A stretch of 64,000 bases of DNA from Chitinophagaceae bacterium (GCA_024508725.1 JANINS010000003.1:992001-1056000), one strand, 5' to 3'. Counted from the stretch's first letter, positions 16,338-25,172 are shown. Notes: generated by a model from the letters alone, not told the origin. Program-made: numbers and translations.

Positions 16338-16811
16338 CTATTTCAACTCCTTCCATGCTTTCATGATCTGTTCGGCATGTTTCTTATTGGTAGGCTTTAA
16401 GAAAATTTTACGGATCACTCCTTTATCATCAATTACAAACGTAGTACGATGCAACCCATCATAATGTCTTCCATACAACACTTTTGGGCCCCAAACACCA
16501 TACTTTTCAATGATCGACATTTTAGGATCTGCAACCAACGTAAAAGGGAGAGAAAACTTCTCCTCGAACTTTTTGTGTTTCGTTTCATCATCTGGGCTTA
16601 CCCCAAGCACTTCAAATCCTTCCTGCTTCAGCAAGGCATAATTATCTCTCAGGTTGCAAGCCTGGATCGTACAGGTTGGTGTGTCATCTTCAGGATAGAA
16701 ATACAACACTACTTTCTTTCCTTTATAATCAGCCAGTGAAACCTTGTTCCCGTTCTGGTCTTTCGCAGTAAATGCAGGAGCTTTATCTCCTTCTTTTAGA
16801 TGTGTTGCCAT
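16338..16811 (-). CDS. bcp: Thioredoxin-dependent thiol peroxidase (BCP/PrxQ type), 157 aa
   Basis: Reduces hydrogen peroxide and alkyl peroxides using thioredoxin. The AhpC/TSA fold is visible: KAPAFTAKDQNGNKVSLADYKGKKVVLYFYPEDDTPTCTIQACNLRD, in which Cys46 or so in DTPTCT is the peroxidatic residue and the Cys five positions later is the resolving one, as in PrxQ. Then LGVSPDDETKHKKFEEKFSLPFTLVADP and RTTFVIDDKGVIRKIF near the end. The ATG lies inside the 3' end of the M23 peptidase gene (29-base overlap), so the two genes are translationally linked. Confidence 0.93.
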   Translation of the reverse strand: MATHLKEGDKAPAFTAKDQNGNKVSLADYKGKKVVLYFYPEDDTPTCTIQACNLRDNYALLKQEGFEVLGVSPDDETKHKKFEEKFSLPFTLVADPKMSIIEKYGVWGPKVLYGRHYDGLHRTTFVIDDKGVIRKIFLKPTNKKHAEQIMKAWKELK

Positions 16812-18543
16812 TTTTCTTCTTCTTAGTACTTTTCTTGATCACTTTCTTTTTAACAGGAGGCTTTTCCTTCAGCTCGAAAGTAAATGTTCTTGCAATTTCG
16901 TTGCCGGCAAGATCTTTTGCTATGATCTTCAGGCTATGAATGCCGACACTGCAGTATTCATCAAACTTATAACTGTAAGTGCTGCCTTTTTGTTCAAACA
17001 TCAGCCAGTTACTATCTAATTCTGCTCTTACATTTTCAATTGTACTGATACCATCTTTTACGGTAAAACTCAACGTCCCTCCTTTATAAAAAACAGTACT
17101 GTCTTCCCAGCTTTTACCAATATTCGGTGGAAGGGTGTCTTCCATCATCAGCAAAACACCAAACCTGTCGAACGACCCAATGTATTTTCCGTCTTTGTAT
17201 TCCGGTTTTACGATCTGGATCCTGTTACTATTCAACCGCATAATCATCTTTGAGGGATCTTTCTGTTCTTCTGTTGGCGTGATCTCGACCGTATAAGGTT
17301 CGTGTAATGGAACAGAAGGTTGGTGCACCTGGAAAACAGGTAAGCCATTTGCTCCACCAGAAATTTGGCTGAGCCTGAAATTCACCGTATCGTATAAAGC
17401 ATTTGCAGGAAGTGTGATCTTGAAATTCTCCGTTTCATAACTGTTTTCCTTACCGGGAATAAACTTCACTGTTTCCTGTGTGAAGAATCTTTCCTGCTGC
17501 AGTTCAGGTTTCCATTGCAATTTGAAGTTAAGCACAGCTTCATTTGCATGAACATCCGTTACAACGATCGAAACCTTATGGATAAGTGTATCCTGAAGGT
17601 TGATCACACCATCATTTTCTCCATCTTTCACAAACAAATGATTACCCGGTAATCTTGAAAGATGTTGCAATCTTGTTTTTGAGGTGATCCATTTTTTATA
17701 GTCGATAGAAGCATTTACATACTTGCTGGCTTCTCTATCAAACTCCTGAAGCTTAAAACTAAATTGCTGTACGCTATCCATCCATACTTCTGCTGCATAA
17801 ATGCCAAACCTGAAGTTGGTGCCGTTGGCAATATCTTCTGCACTAATTCCAAAGCTGAACTTGTTGAAGCCCGTTTGTATCACAGTATCCTTAGTTGTAT
17901 AAACACCTTTCGTATTCTTTATTGGGATCTGAACAGGCTCAACTGCATAAGTGCTGTAATTTCTATCATACATGTACAGGCTATAGATCAATGGCTTTAC
18001 CTGGTCTTTTATAGGAAAACCAAGGAAAAGCGGATTGATATTATCACCTGTTTTTGTATCTCTCACCTCGAAATGCAAATGCGGGCCTTCGACTGAACCT
18101 GTAGCTCCGCTATACGCAATAATTTGACCTTTCGCTACCCGAAACTGGCTGCTTCCAAAACTGATATCCTGTTTCCAGCTTTCATCGTGGTATTGCTTCC
18201 GCTCCACAAAATCCTGCAAGGCAGGGAAGAATTTGTTGAGGTGAGCATATAAAGTGGTATATCCATTTGGATGGGTGAGGTAAATGCTTTTTCCATACCC
18301 ATCAGCCTCTACCACAACACGGCTCACATAACCTTCAGCAGCAGCAAAAACGGGAAGATTTTCTCGTTGCTGTGTTCTCAGATCCAATCCCATGTGATAA
18401 TGATCGCTGCGAACTTCTCCGAAATTGGCAATCAGATGCATTGGAATTCCCAGCGGATTTCGGAAAATGAAACGTGGATATTGTGCCTTTACAGCGGTAT
18501 GAAGTAAAAAGTATGAAGTAATAAATAGAAGAATTCGTCTCAT
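16783..18543 (-). CDS. Secreted M23 family metallopeptidase, 586 aa
   Basis: A signal peptide (residues 1-20) leads to an M23/LytM domain: DHYHMGLDLR (zinc ligands His and Asp, about 48-57), VVVEADGYGKSIYLTHPNGYTTLYAHL, and GPHLHFEVRDTKTGDNINPL (about 160-178). M23 enzymes cut peptidoglycan cross-links. The remaining 400 residues look like beta-sandwich repeats, and the extreme C-terminus is a Lys-rich tail (EKPPVKKKVIKKSTKKKKNG). The tail is basic enough to bind acidic polymer. It overlaps the peroxidase gene by 29 bases. There is no T9SS sorting domain, so it is probably exported by the general route. Confidence 0.9.
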   Translation of the reverse strand: MRRILLFITSYFLLHTAVKAQYPRFIFRNPLGIPMHLIANFGEVRSDHYHMGLDLRTQQRENLPVFAAAEGYVSRVVVEADGYGKSIYLTHPNGYTTLYAHLNKFFPALQDFVERKQYHDESWKQDISFGSSQFRVAKGQIIAYSGATGSVEGPHLHFEVRDTKTGDNINPLFLGFPIKDQVKPLIYSLYMYDRNYSTYAVEPVQIPIKNTKGVYTTKDTVIQTGFNKFSFGISAEDIANGTNFRFGIYAAEVWMDSVQQFSFKLQEFDREASKYVNASIDYKKWITSKTRLQHLSRLPGNHLFVKDGENDGVINLQDTLIHKVSIVVTDVHANEAVLNFKLQWKPELQQERFFTQETVKFIPGKENSYETENFKITLPANALYDTVNFRLSQISGGANGLPVFQVHQPSVPLHEPYTVEITPTEEQKDPSKMIMRLNSNRIQIVKPEYKDGKYIGSFDRFGVLLMMEDTLPPNIGKSWEDSTVFYKGGTLSFTVKDGISTIENVRAELDSNWLMFEQKGSTYSYKFDEYCSVGIHSLKIIAKDLAGNEIARTFTFELKEKPPVKKKVIKKSTKKKKNGNTSKRRR

Positions 18544-18613
18544 GTACCACGAAGGTGAGAAGAGTTCCGCAAATCTTTTACTAAAAATAACTTCGGCATT
18601 TCTGCAGCAGACT

Positions 18614-18621
18614 TACATTTG
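18614..18621 (+). promoter_or_regulatory. -7 box (TACATTTG) in the carB leader
   Basis: Matches TAnnTTTG, 162 bases before the carB ATG. If this is the promoter, transcripts carry a long leader with two small hairpins. Confidence 0.4.
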
Positions 18622-18651
18622 CACAATTTGTTTTTTCTGACGTGGCAATCG

Positions 18652-18693
18652 CCAGCCTCTGGCTGGTGATGATATTCCGAAGCGTCTCGCTTC
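18652..18693 (+). repeat. Two short hairpins with TCT loops in the carB leader
   Basis: CCAGCC-TCT-GGCTGG (18652-18666) and GAAGCG-TCT-CGCTTC (18679-18693) are both perfect 6-bp stems with the same three-base loop, 12 bases apart. A motif resembling the dispersed repeat (GAGTGACACAACGG) follows at 18724-18737. This looks like a repeat-element remnant or a leader structure rather than a terminator (no T run). Confidence 0.5.
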
Positions 18694-18783
18694 ATAGCTG
18701 AATAGCGATACGAACGTACAAGTGAGTGACACAACGGAAGAAACATAATAGCACCGGAGCTGACCTCCACAATAAATCAGATC

Positions 18784-20430
18784 ATGCCTAAAGACAACTC
18801 TATAAAATCAGTACTTATTATCGGATCGGGACCAATTGTTATTGGACAAGCGTGTGAATTTGATTATTCAGGCTCACAGGCTGCAAGGAGTTTGAGAGAA
18901 GAAGGGATCAAAGTGATCCTCATCAACTCAAACCCGGCAACGATCATGACAGACCCGATGATGGCAGACAGGGTTTACCTGTTACCATTAACCCCTGAAA
19001 GTATTGAGCAGATCTTGCAGGAAAACCAGATCGATGCTGTGTTACCAACGATGGGTGGTCAAACGGCTTTGAACTTATGTAAAGAAGTTGATGAACTGGG
19101 TATATGGCAGAAATACAATTGCCGGTTGATTGGTGTTGATGTTGCTGCGATAGATACTGCAGAGGATAGAGAGAAGTTTCGCCAACTGATGTTGAAGATC
19201 GGGGTGAAAGTTGCTCCCAGTAAAGTTGCTAACAGCTTTTTAGAAGGAAAAGAATTTGCACAGGAGATCGGTTATCCTTTGGTGATCCGTCCATCATTTA
19301 CACTTGGTGGTACAGGTGGTGGATTTGTTCACAGCAAAGACGATCTTGATGAAGCATTGCAAAGAGGTTTAACTGCCTCACCAATTCACGAAGTGCTGGT
19401 TGAGAAAGCTGTGTTAGGATGGAAAGAATATGAACTGGAGCTGTTAAGAGATAAGAATGATAATGTGGTGATCATTTGTACTGTTGAGAACCTCGATCCG
19501 ATGGGAGTTCACACAGGAGATTCGATCACTGTTGCTCCGGCAATGACGTTGAGCGATTCGTCTTTTCAAGATATGCGTAACCAGGCAATGCTGATGATGC
19601 GTAGTCTTGGAAACTTTGCGGGTGGTTGTAACGTTCAGTTTGCACAAGACCCTCAAACAGAACAATTGATCGCTGTTGAGATCAATCCGAGAGTAAGCCG
19701 CTCTTCTGCACTTGCATCGAAAGCTACAGGTTATCCTATCGCTAAGATCGCTGCAAAACTCGCTATTGGTTATTCATTGGATGAATTGAAGAACCAGATC
19801 ACTCAAACAACTTCAGCATATTTCGAGCCTGCACTTGATTATGTGATCGTAAAAATTCCACGCTGGAACTTTGACAAGTTCAAAGGAGCGAATGATACAC
19901 TTGGATTGCAGATGAAAAGTGTGGGTGAAGTGATGGCTATTGGCAGAAGCTTTACAGAAGCCATTCAAAAAGCTTGTCAGAGCCTGGAGAACGAAGCTGT
20001 AGGATTAGGCTATTATGGCAAAAGCCTGATGAAGAGCGATGAGCTGGTAGATTATATCAAAACACCAAAATGGGATCGCATCTTCCGTATAAAAGATGCG
20101 TTGATGGCTGGTGTTACAGTAAAAACGATCGTCCAGGCTACCGGAATAGATCGTTGGTTCATTTACCAGATACAAAAGATCTGCAATATTGAAAGAGAAA
20201 TAGCAAATCACAACATCGACTCTTTACCGGAAGATTTGCTGAAAGAAGCGAAGAAAAACGGTTTCAGTGATCTGCAGATATGTAAAATTCTTCATGGCGA
20301 TTGTGATGAAGAACAGATCTATGAAAAACGGAAAGCACTTGGTATTACAAGAGTGTACAAAATGGTAGATACCTGTGCTGCTGAATTTGAAGCCAAAACA
20401 CCTTATTTCTACAGCACTTTTGAAGGTTAG
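18784..20430 (+). CDS. carB: Carbamoyl-phosphate synthase large subunit, N-terminal half only, 548 aa
   Basis: CarB makes carbamoyl phosphate for pyrimidine and arginine synthesis. This gene covers only the first half of a normal protein of about 1,070 residues: the carboxyphosphate ATP-grasp domain (SVLIIGSGPIVIGQACEFDYSG at the start; RPSFTLGGTGGGFV near 160; VAVEINPRVSRSSAL near 300) plus the oligomerisation domain, ending MVDTCAAEFEAKTPYFYSTFEG then TAG. In full-length CarB the chain continues here into the second ATP-grasp domain. The next 270 bases show no trace of it in any frame. So the gene is either naturally split, with the second half elsewhere as in some thermophiles, or truncated. 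The reading frame is otherwise intact and well conserved. Confidence 0.92.
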   Translation: MPKDNSIKSVLIIGSGPIVIGQACEFDYSGSQAARSLREEGIKVILINSNPATIMTDPMMADRVYLLPLTPESIEQILQENQIDAVLPTMGGQTALNLCKEVDELGIWQKYNCRLIGVDVAAIDTAEDREKFRQLMLKIGVKVAPSKVANSFLEGKEFAQEIGYPLVIRPSFTLGGTGGGFVHSKDDLDEALQRGLTASPIHEVLVEKAVLGWKEYELELLRDKNDNVVIICTVENLDPMGVHTGDSITVAPAMTLSDSSFQDMRNQAMLMMRSLGNFAGGCNVQFAQDPQTEQLIAVEINPRVSRSSALASKATGYPIAKIAAKLAIGYSLDELKNQITQTTSAYFEPALDYVIVKIPRWNFDKFKGANDTLGLQMKSVGEVMAIGRSFTEAIQKACQSLENEAVGLGYYGKSLMKSDELVDYIKTPKWDRIFRIKDALMAGVTVKTIVQATGIDRWFIYQIQKICNIEREIANHNIDSLPEDLLKEAKKNGFSDLQICKILHGDCDEEQIYEKRKALGITRVYKMVDTCAAEFEAKTPYFYSTFEG

Positions 20431-20519
20431 TAAATTGCTTCATGCACATGTAATGCACACTTCAATTGAGTGAAGTAGTTCTGGCATTGGTTTCGGAACA
20501 GATACTGTAAACCACATTT

Positions 20520-20702
20520 ATGTTACAGTACCTGCAAACGCTCAAAACCATCATGCAAAAAGATGTCGTGCTGAATAAAAGAGAAGTGATCAAGCGATAC
20601 CGTTCGCTCACCAATTTCAATCAACATGTATTGCAGCTTTTATGCATGACAGACTTTTTCATGCTGTATAAAAACAGTAAAGGTGAAATCGAAATGGCCT
20701 GA
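20520..20702 (+). CDS. Small hypothetical protein, up to 60 aa
   Basis: A short frame of mixed polar and aromatic residues with the core REVIKRYRSLTNFNQHVLQLL and no recognised motif. The ATG at 20553 (MQKDVV) would give 49 residues. It sits 89 bases downstream of carB on the same strand and ends 6 bases before the convergent phosphatase gene. It does not resemble any part of CarB. It may be a real small gene or chance; I give it low confidence. Confidence 0.4.
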   Translation: MLQYLQTLKTIMQKDVVLNKREVIKRYRSLTNFNQHVLQLLCMTDFFMLYKNSKGEIEMA

Positions 20703-20708
20703 GATGAT

Positions 20709-21470
20709 CTAACTGGCAGCACTGGCCTCAACAGAAGATTGTACAGTTGGCACATTTCCGTATCCAACTTTCGGTGCAACTTTTCGCATACTGTATGTTT
20801 CAATTCGTTTCAACAGTTTCAGTGATATCACCAACCAGATAATTCCTAAAGCAAATCCTGCCAATACATCACTGGCATGATGCACTCTCAGATACACACG
20901 GCTCAAACCGATCATGAAAATGATGAAAGATAATAATGCCGCTACTGCAACTCTCCAGTAAACATTTTTGATCCGCTTCCAGGTAAAATAGATCAGCAAT
21001 CCAAAGAACGTCATACTGCATAATGCATGACCGCTGGGAAAACTCAAACCACCAACCGGTTCCAGTAATGGTATCAATGGTCTTTCTCTTCCGAACAAAT
21101 GTTTCAATCCTACCATCACCAATCCACTACTTAATCCGATCACCGGAACTTTAATAGTATACCACTTGTGTTTTCTTACGAAAAGAAACCAGGCAGTAAG
21201 CAGCAAGTTGGCTGGAATAAGAAACTGAACTTTACCTAACAATGTAAATCCATTCATTACATCGGTATTTACATTGCTCACCCAGTTGTTGAGAAAATCG
21301 AAAGCAGCATCATCGAATGCTGTTTTATCATCCAGGAAAACATATTTGGCTATCCACACAAATGCGATAAGTGATACAAGAAAAAGTGCAAGGATCACGA
21401 TCACATCAACAGATAATAAGGCTAAACTCGCCCAGAATTTTTTCCATGTATTTTTTGCCTGCCGATACAT
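20709..21470 (-). CDS. PAP2 family phosphatase, 253 aa
   Basis: An integral membrane acid phosphatase of the type 2 phosphatidic-acid phosphatase family. The three catalytic motifs are present: KHLFGRERP (KxxxxxxRP), SFPSGHA (PSGH) and SRVYLRVHHASDVLAG (SRxxxxxHxxxD). Six transmembrane helices are expected; a short loop between helices one and two carries charged residues. In bacteria such enzymes dephosphorylate undecaprenyl diphosphate or phosphatidylglycerol phosphate. The C-terminal 25 residues are polar. The gene is divergent from the DUF1328 micro-protein. Confidence 0.9.
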   Translation of the reverse strand: MYRQAKNTWKKFWASLALLSVDVIVILALFLVSLIAFVWIAKYVFLDDKTAFDDAAFDFLNNWVSNVNTDVMNGFTLLGKVQFLIPANLLLTAWFLFVRKHKWYTIKVPVIGLSSGLVMVGLKHLFGRERPLIPLLEPVGGLSFPSGHALCSMTFFGLLIYFTWKRIKNVYWRVAVAALLSFIIFMIGLSRVYLRVHHASDVLAGFALGIIWLVISLKLLKRIETYSMRKVAPKVGYGNVPTVQSSVEASAAS

Positions 21471-21554
21471 ATCATTTTTCTAATCAATTCCATGCCATCT
21501 ATTTACCAGCAATTTTCGAAGCAGAATATTAGCTGGTTAAAGAGCTTCGGCTGT

Positions 21555-21571
21555 TTGGCACGTTTTCTGAC
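21555..21571 (+). promoter_or_regulatory. Possible sigma-54-like site (TTGGCACG) upstream of the DUF1328 gene
   Basis: TTGGCACG matches the -24 element of sigma-54 promoters, but the expected TTGC at the right spacing reads CTGA, so the -12 element is imperfect. It is 47 bases upstream of the ATG. Confidence 0.25.
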
Positions 21572-21617
21572 TTTCTACATTCAGGAACAGAAATAATCAC
21601 CTATAAAAAACGCTTTT

Positions 21618-21779
21618 ATGTTACGTTGGACAGTCACTTTCCTCATAATTGCTATAGTAGCAGCATTATTTGGATTTACCGGAATTGCGGCAGGAGCAGC
21701 AACAATCGCTAAGATCATTTTCTTCATCTTCATCGTATTGTTTTTGCTGAGCCTGATCGGAGGAAGAAGCAGAGTGTAG
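21618..21779 (+). CDS. DUF1328 family small membrane protein, 53 aa
   Basis: Reads [20 protein letters not shown] then [19 protein letters not shown] and ends LIGGRSRV. Two hydrophobic helices flank a Gly/Ala-rich turn, exactly the layout of the YtjA/DUF1328 family, which is widespread and stress-associated in proteobacteria. The function is unknown. It is too short for most gene callers. A strong terminator follows 27 bases after the stop, so it is probably a single-gene transcript, with a possible sigma-54-like site upstream. Confidence 0.88.
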   Translation: MLRWTVTFLIIAIVAALFGFTGIAAGAATIAKIIFFIFIVLFLLSLIGGRSRV

Positions 21780-21806
21780 CAGTTACTACCCTTGCACATT
21801 ATTACG

Positions 21807-21840
21807 AAAAACCACCTTGGCGATTGCCGGGTGGTTTTTT
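21807..21840 (+). terminator. Terminator of the DUF1328 gene
   Basis: AAAAACCACC pairs with GGTGGTTTTT around a 13-base loop that can itself form a GGC/GCC pairing; a T run follows. Confidence 0.8.
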
Positions 21841-21873
21841 ATTGCTTAAGCTGTAGAATATCTATTAAGCTTT

Positions 21874-21890
21874 TGTTGCGTCGCACACTT
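21874..21890 (-). repeat. Dispersed intergenic repeat, copy 1
   Basis: On the minus strand this reads AAGTGTGCGACGCAACA, one mismatch from AAGAGTGCGACGCAACA found at 31431 and 47221. All copies are between genes. Confidence 0.6.
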
Positions 21891-21919
21891 CAACTTTCGC
21901 AACATTATTGAACAGGTGA

Positions 21920-22336
21920 TCACTTGTTAGCAAGATTCTCTTTCACAACATCCCAATATTCTTTTCCATAGCTCACCAGTATCTCTCCTCCTGCTTCAAT
22001 ATTGCGAAATGCTTCGATATACACCTTGTCATCATCTTCCACTACATACTTACTGTTATTGCTGATGCCTTCTGCTTTACCCAAACCTCTTGCATCATTG
22101 GCATAACGAGCCAGGTATTTGGGATAAGGCTTTGCATCGATCACATTGTCTTTATTAATGTAATAGATGTACCCGTTAAATGCTCTGCCACTACTAGCAA
22201 TGGCCCAGGTAGTTCGCTTTCCTTTGTATTCAACGATCCTTGTTCCCTTTGGAATAAACACCTTTGTAAAAAGTCCCTTACCCGCACCGGGAAGTTTGCT
22301 CTTTTTGATCTCCAGTTTACTTTCGAGTAATGCCAT
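21920..22336 (-). CDS. Small SET domain protein, 138 aa
   Basis: A minimal SET domain: PGAGKGLF (16-23, cofactor-binding GxG), a helix-beta middle, YANDARG (78-84) where the NHS motif usually sits, and GGEILVSYGKEYW (116-128) matching the ELxxDYG region. There is no post-SET zinc cluster. Compact SET proteins of this type are found in bacteria and viruses; some methylate histone-like proteins or other lysines, but the substrate here is unknown. A -7 box lies only 7 bases before the ATG, which points to a leaderless transcript. It is separate from the SET/ATP-grasp cluster, 15 kb away. Confidence 0.85.
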   Translation of the reverse strand: MALLESKLEIKKSKLPGAGKGLFTKVFIPKGTRIVEYKGKRTTWAIASSGRAFNGYIYYINKDNVIDAKPYPKYLARYANDARGLGKAEGISNNSKYVVEDDDKVYIEAFRNIEAGGEILVSYGKEYWDVVKENLANK

Positions 22337-22343
22337 AGGCTGG

Positions 22344-22351
22344 CAAAAGTA
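22344..22351 (-). promoter_or_regulatory. -7 box (TACTTTTG) for the small SET gene
   Basis: Exact TAnnTTTG on the minus strand, ending 7 bases before the ATG at 22336, so the message would be leaderless. Confidence 0.5.
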
Positions 22352-22388
22352 GGTGGAGAAGCGACTTATTGTTGCAGCTATAAAAAAT

Positions 22389-22417
22389 AAAGGGTTCTGA
22401 AGTTTTCAGAACCCTTT
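22389..22417 (-). terminator. Terminator of the 911-aa T9SS gene
   Basis: A perfect 12-bp stem (AAAGGGTTCTGA with TCAGAACCCTTT) with a 5-base loop. On the minus strand it is 20 bases beyond the stop at 22437 and is followed by a T-rich stretch. Confidence 0.85.
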
Positions 22418-22436
22418 TACTAGAATTGAAGAATGG

Positions 22437-25172
22437 TTATTGTTTGGTGAACCTGATAGTTTCTATTCCCTTCACTGTCTGCAATCGCAACACATATACA
22501 CCGGCAGGTAATGAAGCAGTGTTGAGATTTATTTTCACATCAGAAGCTTGCAGGTTAATTGAGCTTTGCTGCATCACTTGTCCGGTAGTGCTGATCACCT
22601 GTAATCCCACACTTCCTGAATAACTTCTTTGCAATTGAACAGTCATCTCACCTTTGGCAGGATTTGGATATACATTTCCAAATAGCTGGTCTTTCTCGCC
22701 ATTAATAGAAACTTTTGCTGTGTTGCATGCAAATCTTTTACTTCCATCTTTATCAACTGATACGAGCCTGTAATAATAAACTCCTTTGGGTATTATGGTT
22801 TCATCTACCATCACATAAGTTGATCCTGATCCTTTCGCTGCTGTTGATCCAATTTTATAGAAGTTTTTACCATCCATGCTTCTTTCAACTTCGTAATGAT
22901 CGGCATTGATTTCAGTGGCTGTTGTCCATTTTAAGTTCACACGATTGTTCTTTCTTTCAGCAGAAAAATCAACGCATATTACCGGTAGTACGCCGCTAAT
23001 ATTTTTTAGAAAAAAACTGGAGAAAGAAGGAACGATCACTTCAACATAATACACATTTGAAGACAGGCTACCCCATCCATGGATATTATACAAAACTTCT
23101 CCGGCAAGGTTCAGCACGTTAGAACATGGATTACTACTAAACTTAGAGATCTTAAGATCATTTAAATAATAAACATCATTTCCATCTCCATCGTTTGCCT
23201 GGATCATTGCATCAAACTCTGGTTTGGTAAAATACAATCGTACAGCAACAGGATTGACGGGTTGTGTTTGTGGAGTGATCTCAAAATTGCGATTCAGATA
23301 TTCAATTCCACTTGCATCAGATCTTACAGCGCCGCTATTGATATAATATTGGCCTGAAATATTTCCCATTCCGGCACCTCCGGGTGAATCAAAAACAGAT
23401 GCTACCATTTTTCCCTGGTGTGTCAGGTGCAACCACTTACCTGAGTTGGTAGAAGTTGCAGCTCCATCAATAGCAATACAACTGCTTCCTGGTGTAGGTA
23501 CATCAGCTGCTGCTGTACTTGGAGCTCCAGAAACGCAAATATTGAAATCTGCATCCGGGCCAACAGAAGCTGAACCCTGGTTATACAATCTTATGTAATA
23601 AGTATTGCCAACAGTGGCTCCGAAAATCTGAATGGATCCCATCCCAAATCCAGGATCAAAAAATATGGTAGAAGCATCACTGTTATACACCTGTATATAA
23701 ACATTGGCAGGTGTTGGAACATTTATCGATAGGTCTGCTGTAGCAGCAACGAATTTGAACCAAACGTCACCACTAAAAGTTCCTGTTGCCGGATTTGAAC
23801 TAACAGATGAGAATTTGAATGTTCCGGAGGTATTCTGGCATTCAGGATTTTGAACAAGCGTTACCGCTCCTGTACTTTCATCATTCGATGGTGCTGTTTC
23901 ATTGATCGTTCTTATTTTATATGCAACCGGACCTCCGTTAAAAGTATTTTCAAGAACCTGCACATAATAACTGCTGCCTTGAGTTAAACCACTGATCACT
24001 CCATTGGCAAACTGAACAGAGGGTTTACAATCGACCTCTGTTAACGCAGCACAAGTGCCTGAGTAAAGTTTGAATCCCAAACCGTTTTGATCTGGCCCAA
24101 GCCTGATCATGTCTTTAAAGTCTATTAAATGTTTTGCACCTGTTGCAGTGAATGAGTACCATACTTCTTTGTTAGGAGATGGCGAACCGCCACCACAGGG
24201 AGTAACACTACTTGTGGTTAAGCCATAAGTTGTGCCTTCGATCCAATTGGTATTGATGGATGTTGCACTATTACAGGCAATATTGGTTGGCGTTGTAGGT
24301 ATTTGCCGGATGGAAACATCGAAGGTGTATTGACTACCAGGAACATCAAATACCCTTATGAAGTAAGTTGCTCCTGGTGTTAAACCTGATACAGCACCGG
24401 TTTGATCTACGAAACAAGAGATGAGGCTGAGTGAACCACATGTACCTCCATACACTGCAAAATTGGGTGATCCTGAACCTGCATTCACCACAGCTCTAGA
24501 ATTAAATATCTTAACGAAAGCTTTACCTGATGCAGGTGCAACAAACTTAAGCCAGACATCATGAGCATTTGTTCCGGTACAGGAAAGAGCCGGAGAACTT
24601 GCCGTAGCACTTACGTTTGATACACTTACAAACTGTTCAGTCTCTGTTGTATTAACCGGCACACTAATGGCTCCAGAACAATTATCATTAACCGGTGGGG
24701 GTGGTGTTTTAGAACAGAGATCAAAATTACTTGCGCTTACACCATCAGCATTGTATATCCTGAGGTAATATGTTGTGCCGATAAATAAAGTGGTGGATGG
24801 ACTACTTCCATCAAGGTTCATAATACTCCCACTTACACAAAGAACAGAATTTGTATTACTACCTCTGAAAAGCTGCATGTACATTGCGGAATTTGTACCA
24901 GATGCAAGTACAACATTGCTCAACTGTATAGTAGCAGTTACATCAGAAGCAACGAATTTGTACCATACGTCTTTGGCTGGTGCAGTAGCCCCCGAACATG
25001 CAGGAACACCATCCGGTGTTGCATTAAGTGTTGTTCCTCCACTTCCAACAGTAGTGCAGGAAGATCCGGATGTAAGTGTAATTAATTGTGAATTGAAATA
25101 AGTGTCGTTCGATGGTTGTGCATATGCAGAAAAGCTAACTGCAAGCAGTAGCAGGAAAAGGGTTTTTCTCAT
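22437..25172 (-). CDS. Secreted protein with repeated beta domains and T9SS type A sorting domain, 911 aa
   Basis: A signal peptide (ends AYAQ-P, residue 19) precedes several repeats of about 130-150 residues, each with phrases such as VWYKFVA, YYLRIYN and NDNCSGAISV, similar to the PPC-like (pre-peptidase C) domains of bacterial surface proteins. A further domain and an FnIII-like unit (VNLKWTTATEINADHYEVERS, about residue 765) follow. The C-terminus (NPAKGEMTVQLQ ... LPAGVYVLRLQT ... IRFTKQ) is a T9SS type A sorting domain that directs export across the outer membrane. It has no recognised catalytic motif, so an adhesin or polymer-binding role is likely. A strong terminator lies just downstream. 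Confidence 0.88.
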   Translation of the reverse strand: MRKTLFLLLLAVSFSAYAQPSNDTYFNSQLITLTSGSSCTTVGSGGTTLNATPDGVPACSGATAPAKDVWYKFVASDVTATIQLSNVVLASGTNSAMYMQLFRGSNTNSVLCVSGSIMNLDGSSPSTTLFIGTTYYLRIYNADGVSASNFDLCSKTPPPPVNDNCSGAISVPVNTTETEQFVSVSNVSATASSPALSCTGTNAHDVWLKFVAPASGKAFVKIFNSRAVVNAGSGSPNFAVYGGTCGSLSLISCFVDQTGAVSGLTPGATYFIRVFDVPGSQYTFDVSIRQIPTTPTNIACNSATSINTNWIEGTTYGLTTSSVTPCGGGSPSPNKEVWYSFTATGAKHLIDFKDMIRLGPDQNGLGFKLYSGTCAALTEVDCKPSVQFANGVISGLTQGSSYYVQVLENTFNGGPVAYKIRTINETAPSNDESTGAVTLVQNPECQNTSGTFKFSSVSSNPATGTFSGDVWFKFVAATADLSINVPTPANVYIQVYNSDASTIFFDPGFGMGSIQIFGATVGNTYYIRLYNQGSASVGPDADFNICVSGAPSTAAADVPTPGSSCIAIDGAATSTNSGKWLHLTHQGKMVASVFDSPGGAGMGNISGQYYINSGAVRSDASGIEYLNRNFEITPQTQPVNPVAVRLYFTKPEFDAMIQANDGDGNDVYYLNDLKISKFSSNPCSNVLNLAGEVLYNIHGWGSLSSNVYYVEVIVPSFSSFFLKNISGVLPVICVDFSAERKNNRVNLKWTTATEINADHYEVERSMDGKNFYKIGSTAAKGSGSTYVMVDETIIPKGVYYYRLVSVDKDGSKRFACNTAKVSINGEKDQLFGNVYPNPAKGEMTVQLQRSYSGSVGLQVISTTGQVMQQSSINLQASDVKINLNTASLPAGVYVLRLQTVKGIETIRFTKQ

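Noticed and set aside
20431-20708. Frameshifted second half of carB
   Set aside because: None of the conserved residues of the second ATP-grasp domain appears in any frame.
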